64,000 bases of DNA from Nostocales cyanobacterium Centralia_MAG_434. GTDB lineage: Bacteria; Cyanobacteriota; Cyanobacteriia; Cyanobacteriales; Nostocaceae. Shown here one piece after another: positions 46,355 to 55,948 of this stretch. The position numbers were made by a program, and so were the translations under genes. Under the pieces are notes generated by a model that did no database searches, was not told the DNA's origin, and was given only the letters and a program-made list of their open reading frames with translations. Every line of letters begins with the position of its first letter. Within the stretch, counting starts at the first letter, position 1. The stretch lies in the NCBI GenBank assembly GCA_021324415.1, contig JAJPJF010000355.1, positions 1 to 64,000 of the forward strand, in the 5' to 3' direction.

Positions 46355-47461
46355 GTGGTTAAAAGCTTCAATAGTGTGTTTGGCAAGTCTAATAAAGGGG
46401 TTGGCATCGAACTTGCGCCACAACGTGTAAATGTAGTGCAGCTACGTAAGCAGCGGCAAGGTCTGAAACTAGACGCTTTATCATCGGTGTCAGTTCCAGA
46501 AGGCGTTTTTATCAACGGTCAAATTGCCGACCCTCCAACCATGGCGCAATTGATTCAAAAAGCGCTAGATGAAAGTAAAATCAAAGCTTTTCGGGTCGCT
46601 ACTGCTGTACCTGGGCGAGATTCCATTATACGCCTCATACCAGTTCCAGCAGAGTTAGATGATAAGGAACTACGGGAGATGGTGCTAAACCATGAAGCAG
46701 GTTTGTACTTACCCTATCCTCGTGAAGAAGCTGATGTAGATTATCAGAAACTTGGGTACTTTGTCGATGAAGACGGCATTGAAAAGGTACAGGTTCTTTT
46801 GGTAGCCACCCGTAAAGAAGTGACTGATACATATATAAGTACGTTTGAGCAAGCAGGATTGCAAATTGATGTCTTAGAGATTAACAGTTTCGCTCTCATT
46901 AGAACAATTCGCGATCAACTGCGGCAATTTGGACCTCAAGAAGCAGCAGTGTTGGTGAATATAGAATTCGACAGCACAGAAATTGCCATTGTTGTTAACG
47001 GAGTGCCCCAATTTTCACGCACAGTTCCTATTGGGACATATCAAATGCAAACTGCTTTATCACGGGCAATGAGTCTACCTGCATCACGCGACATGGAACT
47101 TTTACAAGGAATGTCCATTCCTGCAACTCCAATAGAAGGCGGAAAAACGGATGTCACTGAAAGCAATCCTGGCATGGCAGCAGTGATTAGGGTTTTGGGA
47201 GAACTCACAGATGAACTGCGCCGTTCTATCGATTTTTACTTAAATCAGGCTCAGGATTTGGAAGTTGCACAAATTTTACTGGCGGGACCAGGAGGCGGAC
47301 TAGGACAGCTTGATGAATTTTTCACACAACGCTTGAGCTTACCAACCACTCAAGTAGATCCTGTAGCAGCACTGTCATTACAAGTAGACGAAGAAAAATA
47401 TCCTTTGGTAGAACGTTCTGGGTTGGGAATAGTTATAGGTTTGGGAATGAGGGAGGTGTGA
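46355..47461 (+). CDS. pilM: Type IV pilus assembly protein PilM
   Basis: 368 aa actin-like ATPase fold (GVGIELAPQRVNVVQL; VLVNIEFDSTEIAIV phosphate loop; LLAGPGGGL). A cytoplasmic ring component that binds the N-terminus of PilN. GTG start. First of pilM-pilN-pilO-pilQ. In cyanobacteria this machinery serves twitching motility, DNA uptake and, in filamentous forms, hormogonium gliding. Confidence 0.95.
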   Translation: MVKSFNSVFGKSNKGVGIELAPQRVNVVQLRKQRQGLKLDALSSVSVPEGVFINGQIADPPTMAQLIQKALDESKIKAFRVATAVPGRDSIIRLIPVPAELDDKELREMVLNHEAGLYLPYPREEADVDYQKLGYFVDEDGIEKVQVLLVATRKEVTDTYISTFEQAGLQIDVLEINSFALIRTIRDQLRQFGPQEAAVLVNIEFDSTEIAIVVNGVPQFSRTVPIGTYQMQTALSRAMSLPASRDMELLQGMSIPATPIEGGKTDVTESNPGMAAVIRVLGELTDELRRSIDFYLNQAQDLEVAQILLAGPGGGLGQLDEFFTQRLSLPTTQVDPVAALSLQVDEEKYPLVERSGLGIVIGLGMREV

Positions 47462-47512
47462 GGAGTTAGGAATAGGGTGTGGGGTGTGGGGTGTGGGGTG
47501 TGGGGTATTGCG
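47462..47512. repeat. GGGGTGT heptamer STRR between pilM and pilN
   Basis: Four to five copies of GGGGTGT (47475-47505), preceded by GAGTTAGGAATAG. Same heptamer as the CCCCACA array at 17.83 kb in opposite orientation. Confidence 0.85.
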
Positions 47513-47571
47513 TCTCTACAGAACAGTTAGGTAGATAACTAACAGTAAATAACTAACAGTAAATAAATAAA

Positions 47572-48345
47572 ATGTACAGTTTAGATATTAATTTTCTGAA
47601 GGACCGTCCAGGGTATCAGCAAAGTTCTAAGAAGAAGAATAAAATTACCTTTCCATCGGGTGGTAATCTTACGCCAGTCTATTTGGGAGTTGGTCTTGGT
47701 GTGTTTTTTCCTGTATTTACAGGATTGAGTTTGTGGTTGTTGCAAGCGAAAAATGCTGAATTGGAGCAGAACATAACACAACTGGAGCAGCAAAAACAGC
47801 AGTTAGATCAACAAATAGGCAACATTAACAAAATCAAGGAAGAAATTAACACAATTAAGGGGGAAACACGGGTTTTAGTCACAGTGTTTGACCAGATTCG
47901 TCCTTGGTCAGCTATGTTGCAAGATTTGCGCGATCGCATCCCAGTGACCGTGCAAATTGACCAAATTAAACAAATAGCACCAACTGTGCCACAGAAGGGT
48001 CAACCATCACCAAACCCGGCTGGAGGTCTTGAGCTTACTGGGTTTGCTCACTCTTTTAACGACGTCAATGATTTTGTACTAACTCTACAAAAGTCTTCTT
48101 TCTTAAAGCCTACAGAGACGAAAATCATAACAGCAGAGTTAGTGGATGCACCAATCCCTAAAGGTGCAGCCTCACAAACAGCAGGTGTACCAATTAAACC
48201 ACCTCAAATAGTTAAATACACCATCCAATCTAGTATGAGTGATGTTCCTGCTTCAGAATTGATTCGGGAATTGGAGCAAAAAGGCACAGTAGGACTCGTG
48301 GCTCGAATTCGTAGTCTGCAACAAATAGGAGTCATTCAAAAATGA
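47572..48345 (+). CDS. pilN: Type IV pilus assembly protein PilN
   Basis: 257 aa. A short cytoplasmic N-terminus (MYSLDINFLKDRP) holds the PilM-binding INFL motif. One membrane span (about 38-60) and a periplasmic coiled coil plus ferredoxin-like domain follow. Its stop overlaps the pilO start by 4 nt (ATGA). Confidence 0.93.
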   Translation: MYSLDINFLKDRPGYQQSSKKKNKITFPSGGNLTPVYLGVGLGVFFPVFTGLSLWLLQAKNAELEQNITQLEQQKQQLDQQIGNINKIKEEINTIKGETRVLVTVFDQIRPWSAMLQDLRDRIPVTVQIDQIKQIAPTVPQKGQPSPNPAGGLELTGFAHSFNDVNDFVLTLQKSSFLKPTETKIITAELVDAPIPKGAASQTAGVPIKPPQIVKYTIQSSMSDVPASELIRELEQKGTVGLVARIRSLQQIGVIQK

Positions 48346-49106
48346 CGCTGAGTGAAGATTTAAATATTGTTGAGCAAGATGGGGATCTTGAAGCTGTTTC
48401 CCCAGCTTATCCGGTGGTCTTCGGCATTACCCTCACACCAACAGTCATAGGCATTTTAGTTGGCGTGCTGGGACTCATCGGAGCCAGTTATATGCTGCTT
48501 AACCTAATCGTGCCCGCTTGGGAGACTTATCAGCAGCAACAGGGAAAACAAAACGATCTACAAGGGCAAATTGAGCAAAAAAAAGCAAGCATCAGACAAA
48601 TCGACAAAGTCAAAGAGGATCTGGCACTTTCCAAACGGCAAAAGCTTGAAGTATTAGCTTTGTTTGCAAATGAAAATACCTTGGATACATTGCTACTAGA
48701 TATAAATCGTTTAGTTGAGTCTAGCAATGCTCAACTCCCCGCTAATGCAGTGAGAGCCGAACTTAAAAAGTTTGTGCCAGCTGTAGACAAAGCTGAAGTT
48801 ATTAACGACGGAAGCTTAGGAACACAAATTAATGGCAAGTTAAAACGCCGTACCATCAGCGTTGAACTGCAAGGAACCTATGAACAAACCCAGTCAATTC
48901 TCCGTAATATCGAGCGTCTACAACCTTTATTAATAGTTAAAGATTATCAATCCACTTTAGTATCAGAACCCCCCGCTCAACCAGGCAAAACCCTTCCCCG
49001 CGTTGGACCAGCACCAATCACCACATCCTTCCAGTTACAAGCATTAATCCCCCTCAGCCCAGAAGAATTAGCAGCCGCAGCCAAAGCAGAAAAACCGAAG
49101 AAGTAA
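48342..49106 (+). CDS. pilO: Type IV pilus assembly protein PilO
   Basis: 254 aa. Membrane span about 28-55, then a coiled coil (about 60-105) and a periplasmic domain; forms the alignment complex with PilN. The start overlaps pilN by 4 nt, indicating translational coupling. No pilP gene is present, as usual in cyanobacteria. The C-terminus is Ala/Lys-rich. Confidence 0.92.
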   Translation: MTLSEDLNIVEQDGDLEAVSPAYPVVFGITLTPTVIGILVGVLGLIGASYMLLNLIVPAWETYQQQQGKQNDLQGQIEQKKASIRQIDKVKEDLALSKRQKLEVLALFANENTLDTLLLDINRLVESSNAQLPANAVRAELKKFVPAVDKAEVINDGSLGTQINGKLKRRTISVELQGTYEQTQSILRNIERLQPLLIVKDYQSTLVSEPPAQPGKTLPRVGPAPITTSFQLQALIPLSPEELAAAAKAEKPKK

Positions 49107-49636
49107 GTAGGTTCGGTCAGAAAAACGATTGTTTGTTAAGGTTGGGCATGGGGCATGGGGAGTTAAGAGTCTCCCTTGTCCACGCCAGTCGCCTCAAGTC
49201 GGGAGACCCGCCCACGGCGCTGGCTCCCCTTGTCCCCCTTGTCCTCCTTGTCCTCCTTGTCCCCCCTGTCCCCCTTGTCCCCCCTGCTCCCTTTTCTTGT
49301 CCAAATTTAAGAACTTTACAATTCAAACTTGTTACCTAAGCAAAATTTCTGGGAACTATACAAACGTATCTTTAAAGATTTATAGGTTGACCAAGGCAAA
49401 ATCTAAAAACCAAACCCATTTTTAATACCCTCTCGCCAGAGATTAGAGAGACGTTATATGCAACGTCTCTCTAGGGGCTATACAAACTTGGAATTTCACT
49501 TGCTTGTAGAAATTTATACAATTAGCCTCACTATCATACACAGAATACCACACTCAAGGACGCCAGGGGTATTCAATCAAATCAAAACACCATAACTAAC
49601 AACCAATAATCAACCAATAAATGTGAGGAATGAACT
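49107..49636. repeat. Repeat-rich gap between pilO and pilQ
   Basis: 530 bp. 49143-49160 GGGGCATGGGG words; 49178-49230 palindromic module; 49225-49290 TTGTCCTCC/TTGTCCCCC minisatellite; then a unique AT-rich part; a hairpin AGAGAGACGTT/AACGTCTCTCT at 49445-49472. No gene supported. It may separate pilQ expression from pilMNO. Confidence 0.8.
49445..49472. repeat. AGACGTT...AACGTCT palindrome
   Basis: Perfect 11-bp arms with a 6-nt loop ATATGC. Related hairpins occur at 16.09, 55.15 and 60.29 kb. Confidence 0.75.
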
Positions 49637-51940
49637 GTGAAACAGTTTCACGGTAATAGTTTAATATTGGGTGCCACTACAATGATTGTGTTAGCTGCTC
49701 AACCTGTGTGGGCGCAAAAGACTCAAATCACTAATGTGCAGTTAAATCCTGTTGATGGTGGAATCAATATTGTTTTGAAAACTGCTAGCGGCGATCGCCC
49801 CCAAGTTTTTACGACAAAAAGAGGTAACGCCTCAGTCGTAGATATTATGAATACTCAACTACGTTTATCGAAAGGCAAGAGTTTCCTGCAAAACAATCCT
49901 GCGCCGGGAATTGCCTCAGTAGAAGTCACCCAGCTCGATACTAATAGCATCCGGGTAGTAGTCACTGGCACTAACAACGCCCCTAACACTCAACCTGTGG
50001 TACGGAAGCAAGACGGACTTACCCTCAGCTTTACCTCAACTGCAGTAGGTCAAATACCTGCGCCACAGTCATCACAGCCGATGACAAGCAATATGCCCAC
50101 TCCACAGGCTTCCACTCCATCTCAACCAATCCAAAAACCAGATGTTCTCGTTCCTAATCCGCAAGTTACTATTGATGGAAAATCAGCATCAGCCGCTGGA
50201 CCTGGTCAACCTATCACCCCAGCACCGCCTTTCTTACCTAGAGCTGTTGCTCCTCCAGTAGGCGATATTGCAATCTCAAATCTTGATGCCTCACCAACAA
50301 CAATTGATCTAGGAACTCAAGAACGTGTTCCTCGCCTTGTATTAAGAGATGCGCCAGTACGCGAGGTTCTATCACTACTTGCCCGCGCCGCCGGTCTGAA
50401 CTTGGCTTATGCAGGAGGAGGAAAAGCAGCTGGAGGACAATCTTCTCAAGGGCAAGGGCAAAGTCAAGGTCAAGGGGCTACAGGTGATGGACCAACAATC
50501 TCTTTAGATATAGAAAATGAACCAGTGCAAGATGTCTTTAACTATGTTTTGCGCCTAAGTGGTTTAGAAGCTAATCGCAGTGGACGAACGATTTTCGTTG
50601 GAGCTAATTTGCCCAACGCCACTCGCGATACAGTAATGCGTAACCTGCGACTGAATCAAGTAACAGTAGGAGTAGCTCTAAACTTTTTAGTTAGTATGGG
50701 GGCAGAAAGTGCTGTTAGCCGTGAACGACAAGTTACCAGTGTTAATGCTGTCCCTGTAGGTAATGCTGCTAGCGCCGTCACTCAAACTCAGACGACGACA
50801 GAAACCAGAGTTGAAACTCAACGTGTTGATTTTACAGATTCAACTCCCTTACTGAGAGGTTTACAAGCATTAGGAGATGAGCGAACTAATTCTATCACCT
50901 TGATTGGTAGTCCTAGACTAGTTGAGCTAGCAATGGCTCAACTCACTCAACTGGACATTCGTCGTCGGCAAGTTGCAGTAAATGTAAAGATTGTTGATGT
51001 TAACCTTTCGGCAACTCAAGACTTCAGCAGCAGCTTTTCCTTCGGTATTGGCAACAATTACTTTGTCAATGATGGCGGTGCTGCAACTCTCAATTTTGGA
51101 GGCTCCAGACCAGCGACTGGTACTGAAGCTCAAAACAGTGTGACCAGTACACCAGTTATCAAGAATCCAGATCAATCAAGTCCAGTATTTCTGAACCAAA
51201 ATGGACAATCAGCTAAAGCGTCTGTCAGTTCAAATGCATTAGCAACGGGTATAACAGCAGTAAGTGGAACTTCAACCACCTTTTCGGCAGCATCCTTATA
51301 TCAGTTTCCCAAACGGTTACTGACTAGTTTGCAAGCCCAAGTACAAAATGGCAATGCCAAGATTTTGACTGACCCGACATTAATTGTACAAGAAGGTCAG
51401 CAAGCTCTTGTTAATCTAACTCAGGAAGTGGTGGGAAATATAAAACTTTTAGTAACTGACACTTCTGGAGGCTCCAGAACAGATAGACAAATTGATAAAC
51501 AACAAGTTGGCTTAACCTTAAATGTAAAAATTGAGCGGATTGATGACAATGGTTTTGTTTCCTTATCGGTTGCCCCTACTGTTAGTTCACCTGGAGGAAC
51601 ACAAGATACAGGAAATGGACAAATCACTCTAGTTTCTCAGCGATCTCTGACTTCTGGTGTGATTCGTCTACGAGATGGTCAAACTCTAATTATCAGTGGT
51701 ATCATTCAAGACACTGATAAATCAACTATCTCTAAAATACCTATCCTTGGTGACATTCCGCTCCTGGGTTCACTGTTTAGAAAAACAAACAGGCAAAATC
51801 AGCGTCAAGAAGTGATTGTGTTGCTGACACCCCAGATTCTAGATGATTCAGAGCACTCCTCCTTTGGCTATAATTACAACCCCAGCCCCGAAGTACGGCG
51901 ATTGTTAGAGCGTCGTGGCTTGCAGATTCCAGCGAAATAG
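49637..51940 (+). CDS. pilQ: Type IV pilus secretin PilQ
   Basis: 767 aa outer-membrane secretin. Signal peptide about 1-26 (ending VWAQ), AMIN domain (about 30-130), a Pro/Gln-rich linker, STN/N-domains (about 235-420, with a Gly/Gln-rich insert GGQSSQGQGQSQGQG) and the secretin core (about 560-745, VPILGDIPLLGSLFR). GTG start at 49637. Forms the pilus exit pore with PilMNO. Confidence 0.95.
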   Translation: MKQFHGNSLILGATTMIVLAAQPVWAQKTQITNVQLNPVDGGINIVLKTASGDRPQVFTTKRGNASVVDIMNTQLRLSKGKSFLQNNPAPGIASVEVTQLDTNSIRVVVTGTNNAPNTQPVVRKQDGLTLSFTSTAVGQIPAPQSSQPMTSNMPTPQASTPSQPIQKPDVLVPNPQVTIDGKSASAAGPGQPITPAPPFLPRAVAPPVGDIAISNLDASPTTIDLGTQERVPRLVLRDAPVREVLSLLARAAGLNLAYAGGGKAAGGQSSQGQGQSQGQGATGDGPTISLDIENEPVQDVFNYVLRLSGLEANRSGRTIFVGANLPNATRDTVMRNLRLNQVTVGVALNFLVSMGAESAVSRERQVTSVNAVPVGNAASAVTQTQTTTETRVETQRVDFTDSTPLLRGLQALGDERTNSITLIGSPRLVELAMAQLTQLDIRRRQVAVNVKIVDVNLSATQDFSSSFSFGIGNNYFVNDGGAATLNFGGSRPATGTEAQNSVTSTPVIKNPDQSSPVFLNQNGQSAKASVSSNALATGITAVSGTSTTFSAASLYQFPKRLLTSLQAQVQNGNAKILTDPTLIVQEGQQALVNLTQEVVGNIKLLVTDTSGGSRTDRQIDKQQVGLTLNVKIERIDDNGFVSLSVAPTVSSPGGTQDTGNGQITLVSQRSLTSGVIRLRDGQTLIISGIIQDTDKSTISKIPILGDIPLLGSLFRKTNRQNQRQEVIVLLTPQILDDSEHSSFGYNYNPSPEVRRLLERRGLQIPAK

Positions 51941-52249
51941 GGAATGGGGAGTAGGGAGTAGGGGTGCAAGGCATTGCGCCAATACAGAACAGGATTTAGA
52001 AGTCAGAAGTGAGGAAAAGTAACATTCCAAAAAATTCTGGATACAATCTTCCTTGTCCCCCTTGTCCACGCCAGTTGCTCCACTTGGGGAGACCCCTGCG
52101 TACCCGTCACTGGCTCCCCTTGTCCCCCTTGTCCTCCTTGTCCCCCTTGTCCTCCTTGTCCCCCTTGTCCTCCTTGTCCCCCTTGTCCTCCTTGTCCCCC
52201 TTGTCCTCCTTGTCCTCCTTGTCCCCACTCCCCACTCCCCACTCCCCAT
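51941..52249. repeat. Composite repeat cluster after pilQ
   Basis: 309 bp. GCAAGGCATTGCGCC palindrome (51966-51980); palindromic module 52064-52118, identical over 55 bp to 61891-61945; then about 13 TTGTCCNCC units (52119-52225) and CCCCACT heptamers running up to the ATG of the next gene. Confidence 0.9.
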
Positions 52250-52564
52250 ATGCTCACATTCGTCGTCCTCACCAACACACTCATATCCCTCACACTTCTC
52301 TACATTGCTTGGCGACTACGAAAAATAAAGCAGAGAGTGGCAAGAATAGCTGATTTCTTCACTGCTGCTGAAAAGAGAACTCATCTGCTGTTACTTCAGG
52401 CACCTCAAACACTTTCTGAAGGTCAGCAGAATATTTATCAATTACGTCAGAGACACCAACTGCTCAAACTACAAATTCAACAAGTACGCCAGGTTTTTAG
52501 TTTGCTGGTTATGGGACAGAGGGTCTGGCTGCGCTATTTTTATCGATTAGGTGTAAAGCGGTGA
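52250..52564 (+). CDS. Small membrane-anchored conserved protein
   Basis: 104 aa. One N-terminal span (LTFVVLTNTLISLTLLYIAW) then a basic helical region that could form a coiled coil (LRQRHQLLKLQIQQVRQVFSLL). No named domain. Gene order with the YtxH and DUF948 proteins suggests a common envelope role, which is inference. The ATG directly abuts CCCCACT heptamers, leaving no Shine-Dalgarno sequence. Confidence 0.6.
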   Translation: MLTFVVLTNTLISLTLLYIAWRLRKIKQRVARIADFFTAAEKRTHLLLLQAPQTLSEGQQNIYQLRQRHQLLKLQIQQVRQVFSLLVMGQRVWLRYFYRLGVKR

Positions 52565-52755
52565 ACGTAGAGACGGCATTTCTTAAAAGAAGCCGTAATA
52601 ATGTCACTAAATCATGTTAAATCTATAACAGCAAAAAAATAGAGGTAGCTTGCATCGCCGACATATTGTCACAATAAATAAAAAAGTAAATATTGCTTGA
52701 AACTTGCAAGGTATGAAAACCTGCATAAAATGGGTGTAAGGAGAGAAACACAAAC

Positions 52756-53136
52756 ATGTCTAACAACCGTTCTGGGGTATTTTTTGGCGGTTTGATGCTA
52801 GGGGCTACTCTCGGTACCTTGACCGGATTGCTTATAGCTCCGCGTTCTGGACGCGAAACACGCCGTCTGTTGAAAAAATCAGCCGATGCTTTACCGGAAT
52901 TGGCAGAGGATTTATCAACGAGTGTCCAGATTCAAGCAGACCGTCTCTCTGCAGGTGCATTGAAAAGCTGGGATGAGACTTTAGATAGATTGCGTGAGGC
53001 GATCGCAGCTGGTGTTGAAGCCAGCCTGCGGGAAAGGCAAGCATTGAAGCGCCAAAACTCTGTAAATACAAGCGATACAGATTCTCAGGGAACAGAACGC
53101 TCAGATGCTTCTGTTCTTCAGCATCTAGACAACTGA
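52756..53136 (+). CDS. YtxH domain-containing protein
   Basis: 126 aa. The Gly-rich span GGLMLGATLGTLTGLLIAPRSGRETRRLL is the YtxH signature (shown as motif GATLGTLTGLLIAPRSG). A helical, amphipathic C-terminal part follows. Sometimes labelled gas-vesicle-like, but no gas vesicle genes are here. It lies 16 bp upstream of the DUF948 gene: an operon. A GGAGAG ribosome binding site precedes the ATG. Confidence 0.85.
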   Translation: MSNNRSGVFFGGLMLGATLGTLTGLLIAPRSGRETRRLLKKSADALPELAEDLSTSVQIQADRLSAGALKSWDETLDRLREAIAAGVEASLRERQALKRQNSVNTSDTDSQGTERSDASVLQHLDN

Positions 53137-53152
53137 AGTAGATGATATAACC

Positions 53153-53740
53153 GTGAGCAACCCCCTGTTTTGGCTAGGAATATCAATTCTCCTAGTTTCC
53201 GCCAGTTTGACTGCTGTCTTAGTGGTGGCTATACCGGCTTTGCAGGAGTTATCACGAGCTTCTCGGAGTGCGGAAAAGTTATTTGACACACTTTCACGAG
53301 AGTTACCACCTACTCTCGATGCTATTCGTATGACGAGTTTAGAAATCACTGACTTAACTGACGATGTTAGCGAAGGTGTCAGAAGTGCGAGTCAAGTTGT
53401 TAAACAAGTTGATCAAAGCCTAGAGAGTGCCAAAAAACAAGCACAAAGCTTTCAAATAGGAACACGTAGCTTGGTTGTTGGTGTGAAAGCTGCGTGGAAG
53501 AGCTTTACATATCAAAAATCTTCAAAGCGAAAAGTAGATCGTTTGCCATCACCGCAAAAAGGGACACTTACATTGCGAGACCGAGAAGCCCAAAGGCAAG
53601 AGAATCGTCGCACAACAGGTGAATATTACAACAACGACAACCATAATGACGGTGCTGGAAAGTGGGGAAGTCGTTTTGAAGAGCAAGATTTGTATCACCA
53701 ACCCACAGTAACTGAAGATTGGTCTGATCAAGATGATTGA
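53153..53740 (+). CDS. DUF948 domain-containing protein
   Basis: 195 aa. One N-terminal span (FWLGISILLVSASLTAVLVV) and a long helical region (about 30-125) fit DUF948, a family of membrane-anchored coiled-coil proteins of unknown function. The C-terminal tail is polar and Asn/Asp/Arg-rich (TTGEYYNNDNHNDG). GTG start. Its 3' end overlaps the Uma2 pseudogene on the other strand by 13 bp. Confidence 0.85.
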   Translation: MSNPLFWLGISILLVSASLTAVLVVAIPALQELSRASRSAEKLFDTLSRELPPTLDAIRMTSLEITDLTDDVSEGVRSASQVVKQVDQSLESAKKQAQSFQIGTRSLVVGVKAAWKSFTYQKSSKRKVDRLPSPQKGTLTLRDREAQRQENRRTTGEYYNNDNHNDGAGKWGSRFEEQDLYHQPTVTEDWSDQDD

Positions 53741-54088
53741 CTCAGTTGCTTTCTAACCCAATTTCTAAAAGCTCTCATGGCTGGACTAGCACCAGTGATT
53801 TTGCTCTGCTCAACATATTGAGACATGACCTCGATGATCGGTAGGTTAGGAAACGGGGGGCTAACTTGAGACTCTAAATACCTACCTTCATGCAAGACAT
53901 AAATTTGCAGTTCACTGTTTTTGAAGAGCCAGATCTCTGAAACTCCTAATTTTTCATAATGCTACTCTGGTTGCACGGTGCTCCCCTAACTCTGCCAAAA
54001 TCGCTTCAAACTTTTGCCAGCTAATATCATTCAGCAGTAACCTCTGCTCTGGCGGAATGCTTAATTATTGCAACTGCAACACAACCAT
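53728..54088 (-). pseudogene. Uma2 family (DUF820) endonuclease remnant
   Basis: Translated on the minus strand, the 5' part (MVVLQLQ, stop, LSIPPEQRLLLNDISW... EAILAELGEHRATRVAL) matches the N-terminus of Uma2 proteins. The 3' part (YEKLGVSEIWLFKNSELQIY... FPNLPIIEVM... FRNWVRKQL) matches their C-terminus. The central region with the PD-(D/E)XK core is deleted and an early stop and a frame break are present. Clearly non-functional. Confidence 0.8.
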
Positions 54089-54320
54089 TTGAACTATGCC
54101 AATTTGAAACGAATAAATGGATTATGAGAAACTTTAGTTGTCATGATTTGACTTAATAGGAATATAGCTTAGCATAAATAAAACAGATATTCGTCTCACA
54201 AAGGACACTTTGACCAGATGTATTAGATTAGATTAAAGTTAAAAAGTGTTAAGAAGTGTCATTTTTCTAGTACTCTCTTAAAACAACTTGTTGACTTTTA
54301 CTGTTAAGATTCGTATAAAA
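54089..54320. other. Intergenic region upstream of the TPM gene
   Basis: AT-rich, no gene. A TTG-initiated extension of the downstream gene to 54288 is possible but unlikely. Confidence 0.4.
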
Positions 54321-55133
54321 ATGTCCATGCAGCATTGTTTTTGGCGACGCATTCTGGCATTTATCGCAGTATTTTTCTTAGCTGGGTCGATTTGGATGAT
54401 ATGTCCTTCCAGCAGCTATGCTTACGACAATCCTGAATTACTACCCAAAACCCCAACCCCTGTGGTAGATTTAGCCAAATCGCTTACGACTGTTCAAGAA
54501 GCAAACCTTGTTAAAGAGTTAAATCAGTTTGAAGCTGACACTGGGTGGAAGTTAAGGGTATTAACTCAGTACGATCGCACTCCAGGTAGAGCCGTCATCA
54601 ATTTTTGGGGTTTGGATGATAAAAGTGTTCTGCTTGTTGCTGATTCACGAGGTGGTAACATTCTAAGCTTCAGCGTAGGTGATGCAGTTTACGAGTTGCT
54701 ACCACGCACATTCTGGATAGAACTGCAAACTCGCTTTGGGAATTTGTACTTTGTACGAGAACAGGGTGAAGATCAAGCCATCCTCAACGCCATGGAAACG
54801 GTCAAAAACTGTTTAAGTCAAGGTGGTTGCCAAGTTGTTCCTGGACTTCCACGAGAGCAGTGGATTCTCACCCTGATTACTTCCGTACTTGGTGGTATAA
54901 TTTGTGGCTTTGCAGCTCAACCACGCCGTCAAGGACAAATCATCGCTTGGCAATGGGCTTTGATTTTTTCTCCATTGTGGGGAATTTTATTTATTGCCTT
55001 CGGTATTGGTCCAGTCGTCACACGCACCCAGGATTTCCTTCCTTTATTTCGCAATATCGTAGGTTTCCTGATTGGTGTTTTAGTTGCCTATTTGTCTCCT
55101 GTTTTTAGTCAATCTTCTACTTCGGAAACTTAA
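54321..55133 (+). CDS. TPM domain-containing membrane protein
   Basis: 270 aa from ATG 54321, which puts the signal peptide (RRILAFIAVFFLAGSIWM) near the N-terminus. A TPM domain follows (about 40-165, PVVDLAKSLTTVQEANLVKEL), related to the thylakoid-lumen TLP18.3 phosphatase involved in PSII repair. Two or three C-terminal spans (about 185-260) resemble YgcG/Psb32-type proteins. Lumenal or periplasmic TPM domain is inferred. Confidence 0.82.
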   Translation: MSMQHCFWRRILAFIAVFFLAGSIWMICPSSSYAYDNPELLPKTPTPVVDLAKSLTTVQEANLVKELNQFEADTGWKLRVLTQYDRTPGRAVINFWGLDDKSVLLVADSRGGNILSFSVGDAVYELLPRTFWIELQTRFGNLYFVREQGEDQAILNAMETVKNCLSQGGCQVVPGLPREQWILTLITSVLGGIICGFAAQPRRQGQIIAWQWALIFSPLWGILFIAFGIGPVVTRTQDFLPLFRNIVGFLIGVLVAYLSPVFSQSSTSET

Positions 55134-55152
55134 GATTATAGTTCACGATTGC

Positions 55153-55181
55153 GTAGAGACGTAGCAATGCTACGTCTCTAC
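55153..55181. repeat. GTAGAGACGTAGCA palindrome
   Basis: Perfect 14-bp arms around a single A, 19 bp after the TPM gene stop. A T-run (TTTTTTT) begins at about 55190, so it might also terminate transcription. Same family as the palindromes at 16.09, 49.45 and 60.29 kb. Confidence 0.75.
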
Positions 55182-55281
55182 ATGCGCGGATTTTTTTACT
55201 AATGATCTTGAACTGAAGGATGAATCTAGACTCCCAATCTTCTGATAAGCTGAAGGCTAATAGCTAAAAGCTGGAACAGCA

Positions 55282-55911
55282 ATGGAATGGCACGTAACTG
55301 ACGCTCAAAGTTTGGCAATTATTGATCGTGAAGTTGGCGAGCATGTCTTTTCGCCTGCAGAGTATGAGATTGTTCGGCGGGTGATTTATGCCACATCTGA
55401 CTTTGAATATAAATCCTTGATTCGGTTTTCAGAACATGCTTTACAAGCTGCGGCAGCTGCTTTAGCATCACGTACTACCATTGTTGTAGATGTACCGATG
55501 GTACAAGTAGGTATTGCTCAAGTTGTTCAAAACACCTTTGCCAATGCAGTGTACTGTGGCATGGAGACACCAACGCGACCACAAAAAGAAAAAACTCACG
55601 TAGCGTGGGGAATTGAAACTTTAGCTAAACGATATCCAGAGGGTATATTTGTGATTGGTCAGGCGCAAACTGCGCTGACGACACTTGTTGATTTAATTGA
55701 GGCAGAAGAAATAAAACCAGCCTTGGTCATCGCTACACCAGCTGGTTTCTTGCATATCGATGCAGACAAAGAACGCCTACGAGACTCTCTTGTCCCCAAC
55801 ATCACAATTGACAGTCCTAAAGGTAATGCGGTAGTAGCAGCGGCAATTGTTGATGGACTAGTAGATTTGGCTTGGTTGGCGTTTGGGGAAGAACGAGGAG
55901 TTAGGAGTTAG
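55282..55911 (+). CDS. cobH: Precorrin-8X methylmutase CobH/CbiC
   Basis: 209 aa. It moves the methyl group from C11 to C12 of the corrin ring, giving hydrogenobyrinate or cobyrinate, in B12 synthesis. Conserved: RRVIYATSDFEY, FANAVYCGMETP and ATPAGFLHIDADKERL (catalytic His region SEHAL). The last five codons and the stop (GAGGAGTTAGGAGTTAG) are STRR DNA, so the tail RGVRS is repeat-derived. No other cobalamin genes nearby apart from the COG0523 GTPase. Confidence 0.93.
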   Translation: MEWHVTDAQSLAIIDREVGEHVFSPAEYEIVRRVIYATSDFEYKSLIRFSEHALQAAAAALASRTTIVVDVPMVQVGIAQVVQNTFANAVYCGMETPTRPQKEKTHVAWGIETLAKRYPEGIFVIGQAQTALTTLVDLIEAEEIKPALVIATPAGFLHIDADKERLRDSLVPNITIDSPKGNAVVAAAIVDGLVDLAWLAFGEERGVRS

Positions 55912-55948
55912 GAGTGGGGGCGCAAGGTATTGCGCCCGTACAGAACTT

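Noticed and set aside
52119-52225. Tandem repeats considered as a CRISPR array
   Set aside because: The unit is 9 bp with no unique spacers, and no cas genes are present.
52003-52353. Open frames on both strands coding for Gly-Gln-Gly or Leu-Val-Pro repeats
   Set aside because: They are translations of the TTGTCCCCC minisatellite; no ribosome binding site or non-repeat domain. The same applies at 44663-44965, 49117-49425, 25276-25882 and 13.7 kb.
54288-54320. TTG-initiated extension of the TPM protein
   Set aside because: It would bury the signal peptide behind a basic segment; ATG 54321 gives a normal signal peptide.
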